This document shows, piece by piece, positions 1-7,584 of a stretch of 30,861 nucleotides of DNA. The position numbers were made by a program, and so were the translations under genes. The notes beneath the pieces are model-generated. The model searched no databases. It saw only the letters and a program-made list of their open reading frames with translations, and had not been told where the DNA came from. This DNA is from Blattamonas nauphoetae (taxonomy: Eukaryota > Preaxostyla > Oxymonadida). The first letter of the stretch is position 1; each line of letters starts with the position of its first letter. Where the stretch lies: assembly GCA_033064195.1 (NCBI GenBank), contig JARBJD010000592.1, forward strand, positions 1 to 30,861. Reading direction: 5' to 3'.

Positions 1-184
1 GAACAGATTGCGAAGCGAAAGAAGTGAATTAACTACTCGACAATCAATAGTGAAGATCTGGTTCAAAGACAGTTCTGGTGATTCAATTGAGATGGAAACA
101 ACGGAGACAATCAATGGAAAAATAATCAAGGAGTATTATGAATTTCTGGTTGATCTCATGTTGGAGTATTAATGCTTCGCATTT

Positions 185-1117
185 CTATGATGACGGAGTC
201 ATGGTACTAGTCATTGTTTCGATCAGTGAATTATATTTTTGGATTAGTTCATTGATGAGTGTCTGTTGTTGCCCGACAATGCTACTCAGTTCCTGAATGG
301 CTTTGAGACAGAAGCAAGAGAGTTCTGCATAATCAACTTGAAGACAATCTGGATTAGAATCATTCACAACCTCTGGGAATATCTCTTGGATCTGTTGTGC
401 AATCACTCCAATGTGCTTCTTCTCTCTTTCCTTCTTCAAGCATTCACATTTCTCTTTGCAGTTCTTCAAGTGTTCTTCATCAGTCTCGCTCTCGATTTGT
501 TTTGTCACTTTGCTGATCTTCGAGTCGAATGTGTTGAACTGATACTGCACAATTTCCACTTTATTCAATTGTTCAAGAATATCGGGGTATGGTTCAATAT
601 TTCTTTTCACTCTTCTGTCTGACAGTTGAGAAAAACTTCCTGTTGTTGATATTGAAAACACTCCTGAACCCGTGTCCTCATCGTAATAGTACAATGCTGG
701 TTTGTCACAGGGAGACCACATGATAATTCCATCACCATTGAACTGAATTCCTGAAGTTTCTGCAATCGATTGTGAGATTGAAATTCCAGAAGAAAATGTT
801 GATGCCGGATATGTTCCAGGATACTTCGGAAGTGATCCTTCTGAGATATTCCACTTCGCTCCATTCACATTGATCAATCCTCCAATTTCTGGTGTCGTGA
901 TCGATCCATTTGTGCTGACTACTTTTTGGATTGATGATATCGCTGTCTTATGTGCTTCTGTTGTCTTCTGAAGTGTGTCTATCACTGATGAATTCTCGTT
1001 GGTTGTTGAGAGATTATGATCAATCATTTTCTCAATCATTTGTGAATTGTATTTTTGTCGATTCATTTTTGGTTGCTCTTTCATTGAAAATAAAAAATGA
1101 CAATCCCTCATGAACAT
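185..1117 (-). CDS. Virus-like tail protein with C-terminal peptidase S74 (intramolecular chaperone) domain
   Basis: The C-terminal half has the S74 hallmarks in order: SDRRVKRNIEP (around positions 595-630), a KVEIVQYQFN segment, GVIAQQIQEIFPEVV, VDYAELSCFCLKAIQEL, then a terminal coiled-coil stretch. In phage tail spikes and tail-fibre-like proteins of Polinton-like viruses, this domain trimerises, assists folding and cleaves itself off just before the Ser of the SDRR-type motif. The N-terminal part is Ser/Thr-rich with no known fold. The likely start is the inner Met at 1066 (MNRQKYNSQ). I treat it as part of an old virus-like integrant together with the gene at 2958-3560, with which it shares strand and upstream motif. 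No capsid, integrase or polymerase gene and no terminal repeats are visible, so the family (Polinton, Polinton-like or larger DNA virus) stays open. Confidence 0.75.
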   Translation of the reverse strand: MFMRDCHFLFSMKEQPKMNRQKYNSQMIEKMIDHNLSTTNENSSVIDTLQKTTEAHKTAISSIQKVVSTNGSITTPEIGGLINVNGAKWNISEGSLPKYPGTYPASTFSSGISISQSIAETSGIQFNGDGIIMWSPCDKPALYYYDEDTGSGVFSISTTGSFSQLSDRRVKRNIEPYPDILEQLNKVEIVQYQFNTFDSKISKVTKQIESETDEEHLKNCKEKCECLKKEREKKHIGVIAQQIQEIFPEVVNDSNPDCLQVDYAELSCFCLKAIQELSSIVGQQQTLINELIQKYNSLIETMTSTMTPSS

Positions 1118-1244
1118 ACGTCACCGGCACATTATTTCTGACATACTCAGAGACCAGCGAACAGTTCTCTTCTCTCATTGATTCAATTAATGCTTGTTCT
1201 GAACATACTCGACGTCTTTCCTTGTACATCGCAGTTGGATTCAT
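1032..1244 (-). CDS. Short ORF with one copy of the integrant's repeated domain
   Basis: The first 50 residues match the middle repeat of the protein at 2958-3560: CSEQALIESMREENCSLVSEY here against CTKEKLFESMKNENCELISEY there, followed in both by PVTY-HEG. The ATG at 1244 lies directly behind the same AT-rich motif used by the other gene. It belongs to the virus-like integrant and overlaps the 5' part of the S74 ORF. The function of the domain is unknown; its pattern recalls the DUF723/treble-clef type repeats of phage and giant-virus proteins, but without the zinc-binding cysteines. Confidence 0.45.
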   Translation of the reverse strand: MNPTAMYKERRRVCSEQALIESMREENCSLVSEYVRNNVPVTYVHEGLSFFIFNERATKNESTKIQFTND

Positions 1245-1266
1245 TTAATACAAATTAAAAAATTCA
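1245..1266 (-). promoter_or_regulatory. AT-rich start-proximal motif, copy 1
   Basis: Immediately 5' of the ATG at 1244 the minus strand reads GAATTTTTTAATTTGTATTA. The same block sits at the same distance from the ATG at 3551. Conservation of both sequence and position suggests a core promoter or initiator with an almost absent 5' UTR. Confidence 0.5.
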
Positions 1267-2957
1267 AAAATACATTTTCTTTCGTTGATTTCTCAGTTTT
1301 GGATTTTTTAAACTAGAAACGAGGATCAATGGGTTCGATCACTCATTTCTCAACTATGCTCGTTTCGTTCCAATTCTGTGCGTTTTAGATTCTCCGGAAC
1401 TCCAGGATCATCATGGTATGCTTCGTTATTTGGATTTTCCGAACTTTTGCAGAGATATGCGGAGTTTCAGGATCGTCATCAGATCTTTGCACATTTATGT
1501 ATTCTTCATCATTTCACTCTCATTTTCTTCTTGTTTTAGACTTGTTTTCTCTGTTTTTGATTGAATTGTAACCTCATTCTCATTCGTTACCATCTCATTT
1601 TTGACCTCATTTCCGTCTTCATTTTCTCGTTGTTTACTGTTTTTAACCACTTCATTCATGTTTCTTTCTCTGTAATTTTTTCTCAAATACAACACACTAA
1701 TTCTCGTTTACTGAGTTTTCCGGACTTTTGCAGAGATCTCACTTTCAACGGCTCACTTCATATCTCGGAATTTTTCCGTAATCTTCATCATTTCACGAAC
1801 ATTTTTGAATCATTTTTGTTGTTTTTAAGAGAGATAAACCAGAACACAGACCTAATTTTCACTATTGGTGTCACATTTCACACCGTTTTCACGTTCGTCA
1901 TTTTCACTCTCAGTTTCAGACTTGCCCGTTTCATTGTTGGTTGTTTCGCTTTCTTTTACTCTGTTTTTGTGAAAAAGTTGATGAAAAGTTGACTAAAATG
2001 ATGTGCTAGTGAAGTGAGAACGGCCCACAAAATGGAAGTGATATGAGCAAAATGAAGAGGAATGATGAAGAGATCAAATGTGAAATGGGGAGAGAAAGTG
2101 ATGAAATGAAAGGGACTACAGTCGGTTTTGAAGTGACAAAAACGGTCAAAAGTTGAGAAGTGAAAACATGAAAAAGTGACTTTATGAGAGAACTATCCGA
2201 CAAAATCTCCTCAAAATTCGAGCACACCTTCCTCTAACAACGAGAAAGAAGGCGCAATATGTGAAAATCGGGGCAAAAATCTAATAGTGTGCATGTTGTG
2301 AAGAAAAGAGTCGTCAAAACGGTGAAGTGAAGAACCAACAAAATGAAACTAAGGAAATGCACTATACGTCTCGCGTTGACTTATGTTCGTTAAAATGATG
2401 CAATAACGGAGTAAATGAAGTGAAAGTAGTGAAATGTGAAAATTCATGAAAAAGTGTCCGAATGTAGAGGTGTCAAAAGTTTTCAGAGATGAATGACACA
2501 AAAAGACGCCAACTAGCGTTTTCACACCCAAAAACACCGTAAGACGACGAAAAGTGATCAAAAGGACATAGTCCCGAACGTCCATACCTTTTCTGAAAAA
2601 ATCTCAAAAAACGCGAAAAAACCTCAATGGGTCGGATCAAACCAAAAATCTCAGAAGTGCTTTTTATCGAGAATCCTACCTTTCAAAATGATTTCCGTCA
2701 CAATCAAACGTGTTTGAACACAATTTGAGCCATAAAGCAGTTCATAGTAGCAAAATCGGAACATCGACTTTTTTGGTCACTTTTTCGACCTAAGTCCGGT
2801 ACGCAGTTCGACGAATTCTCAACCGATTTTCATCAGGATTGTTTTGATCGATGACTGACAGTGTCCCCGAGATTTTAGAATTTTTTTCAGAATTTTTCGA
2901 AATGGTTCTCACATTGGATTTCAGTGATTTGTGGTCAAAAATAGATTTTCAGTATTT
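1267..2957. other. AT-rich spacer inside the virus-like segment, no convincing gene
   Basis: Short open frames here (1495-1992, 2006-2227, 2349-2585) are low-complexity and show no motif I recognise. A block containing 'GAACTTTTGCAGAGAT' near 1440 recurs near 1729 with a related downstream TTCATCATTTCAC string, so part of the spacer is an old internal duplication. Confidence 0.4.
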
Positions 2958-3560
2958 TCATGACCTTTCGTGGTACTTTCTCAAGTGAGGACGGTCTCCA
3001 AAATACAACCAATTGTCCAAGCGAACGTAATACTCATTCTTTGTTCGTAAATCGCGATATTTGAATGGCTCAAGTACCTTTGTGTATGTTCCAATGAGTT
3101 CACAATTCTCTTTTTTCAATTCATTTTCAACAAACGATTGTGTGTATCGTTTTCGTTTGTTCTGATGAGTTCTGAATCCTTTCATCCATTTTGATGGGAT
3201 CACTATCCATTCAATTCCTTCGTGTCGATATGTTACTGGAGTACTTGAATGAGTGTATTCAGAAATGAGTTCACAATTTTCATTTTTCATTGATTCAAAA
3301 AGCTTCTCTTTTGTACAACGATTTGCTGGTCGAAGATATTTCTGGCGATTCAGATGTGGTCTGTATCCTTTGACGAAACTATTGACGTACACTTGATAAG
3401 TTTCATCTGGTTTCTCTTCGAGATAGTATTCGAAAGTGCTTCCTGTGAGATATGTTGTTCCTTGTCGATTGAGAGTTGGAGGTGATTTCATTTTCAAATT
3501 ATCTTTCTCGAGAATTTCTAGGAGTTGTGTTGGTGTCAAGACGCTGCTCATTTTATACAA
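2958..3560 (-). CDS. Three-repeat domain protein of the virus-like integrant, unknown function
   Basis: About 200 residues, ending in TGA. The best start is the second Met at 3551 (MSSVLTPTQLLEILEK), directly behind the conserved AT-rich motif. The protein has three related units of about 60 residues. Each combines a helical segment (LLEILEKDNLKMKS, KLFESMKNENCELISEY, FVENELKKENCELIGTY) with a beta-type stretch and a closing G-x-RPHL or G-x-RTH motif followed by basic residues. The pattern recalls DUF723-like repeats near homing or transposition nucleases, but the cysteines are missing, so this is only a resemblance. It shares its domain with the ORF at 1032-1244. No enzymatic motif is visible. 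Confidence 0.6.
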   Translation of the reverse strand: MYKMSSVLTPTQLLEILEKDNLKMKSPPTLNRQGTTYLTGSTFEYYLEEKPDETYQVYVNSFVKGYRPHLNRQKYLRPANRCTKEKLFESMKNENCELISEYTHSSTPVTYRHEGIEWIVIPSKWMKGFRTHQNKRKRYTQSFVENELKKENCELIGTYTKVLEPFKYRDLRTKNEYYVRLDNWLYFGDRPHLRKYHERS

Positions 3561-3574
3561 ATTAAAAAATTGAA
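3552..3574 (-). promoter_or_regulatory. AT-rich start-proximal motif, copy 2
   Basis: Minus strand CAATTTTTTAATTTGTATAA directly precedes the ATG at 3551. It is near-identical to the block before the ATG at 1244 and is the only strong sequence match between the two upstream regions. Confidence 0.5.
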
Positions 3575-4160
3575 TAAAAAAAGAAATCGACGTTGTTTTC
3601 TAAAAGTACTCAAAATTTGCTTCAAAAAAGACACTTTTCAAGAGGTCCGTTTTTCGCCTTTATTTTTGAATTTACGGCCAAATATTGACTACTCTGAAAT
3701 GTCAATATTTTCAGTAGTAAGTGAGATGGAAATTAGAATGAGTCATATTAAAAAAAATCAATTGGCTCTGAGATTCAAAATGATTTCTCGTTCCAATTCT
3801 CCTAGGAGTATCACCTATGCCAGTTTGGTTCCCATTTCGCTTATACCACTACTAATCTTCCCGCCAGAAATCTAATCAGACTGAGAAAAAAACAATTGAC
3901 GGGATGATCTTATGACGGTTGGCGATGTTCTCTCAACTATCGTCCTCACGACACTCGTTTTGTTGTTTGTGAGAAAGTTTTGATGCTGAGAGGAAACGAG
4001 AAGGCAAGAATCAAGATTGAATTAAGATTGCTAGTGATTAAGAGATATGAAAGTGACTTCAAGAATGAGGAATGAAAAATGACTTTGGAGTGTTGTGAAG
4101 GAGATTTGGGGTTAGTTGAGGGACAAAGGTGATGGATGGAGGAGAAGGGAAGAAAAAGGA
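3575..4160. other. Non-coding spacer
   Basis: No reading frame with coding character on either strand and no RNA gene recognised. The plus-strand ORF at 3525-3875 overlaps the start of the gene above and is low-complexity. The 3' part is purine-rich and grades into the minisatellite. Confidence 0.4.
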
Positions 4161-5002
4161 AGTGCTTGGTGGCGATGGTGAGCGAAGAGGAGTGTTTGGT
4201 GGCGATGGGGAGCGAAGTAGAGTGTTTGGTGGCGATGGGGAGCGAAGTAGAGTGTTTGGTGGCGATGGGGAGCGACAAGGAGTATTTGGTGGCGATAGGG
4301 AGCGACAAGGAGTGTTTGGTGGCGATGGAGAGCGAAGAGTAGTGTTTGGTGGCGATGGAGAGCGAAGTGGAGTATTTGGTGGCGATGGAGAGCGAAGTGG
4401 AGTGTTTGGTGGCGATGGAGAGCAAAGTGGAGTGTTTGGTGGCGATGGAGAGCAAAGTGGAGTGTTTGGTGGCGATGGAGAGCGAAGTGGAGTGTTTGGT
4501 GCAGATGGGGAGCGAAGTGGAGTGTTTGGTGGCGATGGGGAGCGAAGTGGAGTGTTTGGTGGCGATGGAGAGCGAAGTGGAGTGTTTGGTGGCGATGGGG
4601 AGCGAAGTGGAGTGTTTGGTGGCGATGGGAGCGAAGACGAGTGCTTGGTGGCGATGGGGAGCGAAGTGGGTGTTTGGTGGCGATGGAGAGCGAAGTGGAG
4701 TGTTTGGTGGCGATGGGGAGGGTTGGTGGCGATGGTGGAGGTGGCGATGGGAGTGCTTTGGTGGCGATGGAAGGGAGTGTTTGGTGGCGATGGGGAGCGA
4801 AGTGGAGTGTTTGGTGGCGATGGAGAGCGAAGTGGAGTGTTTGGTGGCGATGGGGAGCGAAGTGGAGTGTTTGGTGGCGATGGAGAGCGAAGTGGAGTGT
4901 TTGGTGGCGATGGAGAGCGAAGTGGAGTGTTTGGTGGCGATGGAGAGCAAAGTAGAGTGTTTGGTGGCGATGGAGAGCGAAGTGGAGTGTTTGGTGGCGA
5001 TG
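4161..5002. repeat. 30-bp minisatellite, about 28 copies
   Basis: The unit is approximately AGTGTTTGGTGGCGATGGAG followed by AGCGAAGTGG. Copies run head to tail with single-base variants (GGGG/GGAG, GAAG/CAAG/GACAAG). A disordered stretch at about 4620-4790 holds shortened units. Because 30 is a multiple of three, several frames stay open through the array (a VFGGDGERSG decapeptide on plus, SLSIATKHST on minus). Those ORFs are a by-product of the period and I do not call them genes. Confidence 0.95.
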
Positions 5003-5297
5003 GAAGAATGTCCTCTATCGCAAAGGAAATCTGGTAGAAAAAGAATTAACTAAGAAGGATTGAGTCATATCGATTTTCCTTCCGCTTCTGAAGTATACTT
5101 GGTGCAATGACCCAAAATCTCGAGGAGAAATTGAGTGAAGGATCGACAACCTACAAAATGAGAAGACAGGAAAGAGAATGATTGTTGATACAAGAGAAGA
5201 AATGTGAAAAATAAACAGGAATTGTCTAATGAAGAAATCAAGAATGAAAAATAAGTGTTTCAGTGTTGTCCTCACTCATTCCAAGTCCTGCTGTGAA

Positions 5298-5374
5298 CCT
5301 AGTACCGGACACAAGGCCATTGATGGTACTAGGCTAGCCCTGTTCGGCCAAAAGGCCTGGCAGGATAAGCCAGG
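5298..5374. repeat. Cluster of three short perfect hairpins
   Basis: CCTAGTACC (5298-5306) pairs with GGTACTAGG (5325-5333). GGCC (5346-5349) pairs with GGCC (5354-5357). CCTGGC (5356-5361) pairs with GCCAGG (5369-5374). The cluster lies just past the C-terminal end of the transposase ORF, in otherwise featureless DNA (5003-5400). It may be a transposon subterminal region or a structured RNA end. Confidence 0.45.
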
Positions 5375-5400
5375 TATGGAAAGAGCGAGGTGGTATTGGT

Positions 5401-7163
5401 TTAATAGTTATCAAAGGGTGAGGTGAAAAATGAATCAGAATGAAAAAGAATTGGAGAGCTTGGAGGAGAAAGAAGAATAGGAGAATGAGGAGAAGAAAAA
5501 AGGATAGGAGAAGGAGGAGCAATAGGTTGAAAAAGGGAAGTTTGAGAATTAGGAGAATGAGGAGAAGAATGAAGAATAGGAGAATGATAAGATGAATCAA
5601 TAATTTGAGCATTAGGAGAAGTATCAAAAATAACAGAAGTAGGAGAAGATGAAACAGAAGTCGGAATGCAAGAGTAACGAAAAGAAGTAATAGACTGAAG
5701 TCCCGAACTCAACTCATTCTCGTCCCGCCTCTCCACTTCTTCCTTCTCATACACCTTCCGCTCCCTCTTATCCACTCCCCGCTTCTCATGAAAACGTAAG
5801 AGAAAAGAAAAAGAAGATGAGTTAACACAAACTGGGGCACCGGTCAAGGAGGTTTCGGAACGTAAAAAACCAAGATATTCTTTGAGACCGGTGATAATAA
5901 CCCTAAAGTAAGAATGACTGTCTGGGAAGACAGTATGCCTAAAAGTCAGAGAAAAGGTCACTATGGAAAAAGAGACATACTCGGGGAAGGAATGAAAGGT
6001 ATTACTTTCATTACTGGGAAACTTTTCGAAATGCGAAGTGAAAAACGCACGAAGTTCATCCGAAGAGCGGATGGGGTGTTTGAGGTGATGTGAAACACAA
6101 TTCGTTAAAACTCCGAATTCGGAGTCGCAGCAGTTTTTACCATGCTGCTCAGCAAAGAAACAATATGCAACTTTCTTCCCTAAAAACAGGGGGTTTTCAG
6201 AAGAAAGGAAGTAACCGAGAACATACTGGTTCCTAAAATGAGGACCAGTATCAGAGAAAACAGTGATGTGAGTTTTGGAACTATATGAATCAAGAGCAAA
6301 TAAATCGGTTAAACATTCCTGAACAAAACGGTGGTCGTGTGAAAGAACAGGGGAAATAAAGTTGTGATATGATTTGGTGAGAACAGAATTCTGTGAGGTG
6401 AAACAAGTGATACATAAATGAGAAACTTGTGTCTGTGAATAAAAATCGTGTCCGATTTGGTCGTTTGCAAGAGGCAAACGCCAATTTTCTTTAAAATCCA
6501 TCACGATAACTAAAGAGTTATCGTCGATGTGTGAGGTGCAGTAATTGTAATAATTTCTTTGTTTTTCTGCTATTTCTTTGTGTTTTTTTATTGTTTCTAG
6601 TTCTTTTTTTCTTTTTCTGTTAATTTGTTGTTTGTTTCTTGTTTTTTTTGTAGATGTTTGCCTCGCTCACAAATTGAGCAAAGGTCTGTTCTTTTTGTTG
6701 CTTTTTTTAGAAAATTTGTTTTTTTACAAAATGAAGAATAGGACATTTTGGTTTTGCCATCTTGAACCAATTTCTGATAAAGGTCCTTCTTTGTTGAGGA
6801 GAGGAGCCTTGGTTCTAGTTTTGGTTTGATATTTGTTGAGGTATTTGGAGATATGGTTTGGTGTTGCGAGTTCGAATGATTCAGAAGGAAGTCCTCGTCG
6901 TCTTTGTCGAGCGAGTCAAGGACCGAAGGTTCTGTTTGAGAGATAATAAAACAATGAGAATAAAGAGGGCAAACTGTTTTTCTTCTTTTTTTACTGAGTT
7001 TCGACTGTGATTCACAGCTTGGGGATGTATTGTCCATGATGGCTTTCATCAGGACTTCATCTTCCTCTATGTTAATTTTCTGTTGGTGATTATGGAAAAG
7101 AAAAGGAAAATTAAACCTGTTTCGAGGCCGGTCTCCGACGAGTTGGTGCTCTCGGTCTTCCAT
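5401..7163 (-). CDS. DDE-type transposase of unnamed family (DFKENW / SDTGPHFRN / HGKNCCDSEFG)
   Basis: The N-terminal part (ATG at 7163) has a basic, Cys-containing DNA-binding region: DLYQKLVQDGKTKMSY, a run of basic residues, then TDLCSICERGKH. The reading then passes through an A-rich tract (T-run at 6604-6610 on plus) where the frame changes by one base. It continues as a coiled coil (KELETIKKHKEIAEKQ) into the catalytic half: SLVIVMDFKENWRLP, FYSQTQVSHLCITC, HITVFSDTGPHFRN, VAYCFFAEQHGKNCCDSEFG. The acidic residues in DFKEN, SDTGPHF and CDSEFG are my candidates for the metal-binding triad (inference). The C-terminal 100 residues are a Pro/Ser-rich tail. I recall this motif order from repetitive protist proteins but cannot place it in a named superfamily, and found no matching terminal repeats. 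Confidence 0.65.
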
Positions 7164-7169
7164 TTATTG

Positions 7170-7213
7170 TGTCGAAGCGGGAGTGTGCGTAGTAGAAGCC
7201 TCCCTCTTCGACA
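7170..7213. repeat. 14-bp inverted repeat, 16-bp loop
   Basis: TGTCGAAGCGGGAG (7170-7183) and CTCCCTCTTCGACA (7200-7213) pair with a single mismatch. The hairpin lies 7 bp upstream of the likely transposase start codon on the minus strand, so it could be regulatory or a remnant of a terminal repeat. Confidence 0.35.
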
Positions 7214-7285
7214 CGGAAGCCGAAGGTTTGTGTTTCGTGGAGACTACATACCTGCGAAACACACTGCATCAACCCAACCTTGTCA

Positions 7286-7576
7286 TCATTTTTCCTCATT
7301 TCGTTGTACAAATGAGATAGTGATGACAATAATGAAGTGAATTTTGCTAAAGTGAAAAAGAATGAGAGAAAAGAGATACAAACTGTTATAATGAGCTTGT
7401 ACAATCTGCCTAATTGGTATCAGTTCCCGACGACTATCCAGAGCTCGGATGAGAGGAGCTGCTGGATAGTCACTATGCTGTTTCAAGAGAAGGTCATAAA
7501 TCGCCTTCCCGTGGGTACTTGTTGTCGAATCTGATTTTGAGAGGTATTCTTGCATCCTGAAGGAAATTCTTGATGG
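7286..7576 (-). CDS. Possible 5' exon of the transposase gene
   Basis: The frame encodes GKAIYDLLLKQHSDYP followed by LIRALDSRRELIPIRQIVQ, which looks coding, then degrades into an AT-rich, intron-like stretch. It is on the strand of the transposase and directly upstream. The hAT-like element at 7585 begins just beyond it, so the exon may have been cut off from its start. I see no decisive domain. Confidence 0.3.
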   Translation of the reverse strand, partial: PSRISFRMQEYLSKSDSTTSTHGKAIYDLLLKQHSDYPAAPLIRALDSRRELIPIRQIVQAHYNSLYLFSLILFHFSKIHFIIVITISFVQRNEEK

Positions 7577-7584
7577 GATAGTTA
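7577..7584. repeat. 8-bp target site duplication (left), GATAGTTA
   Basis: Identical to 10108-10115 on the other side of the element. An 8-bp duplication is the rule for hAT transposons. Confidence 0.85.

Noticed and set aside
1316-1350. tRNA-like T-loop string GGGTTCGATCAC
   Set aside because: No acceptor stem, D-arm or anticodon arm can be formed around it.
4161-5002. CRISPR-like array
   Set aside because: Repeats are contiguous with no unique spacers, and the context is eukaryotic.
4129-5053. Long plus- and minus-strand ORFs (235-334 codons) across the 30-bp repeat
   Set aside because: They follow from a triplet-compatible repeat period; several frames are open at once and none has a start context or domain.
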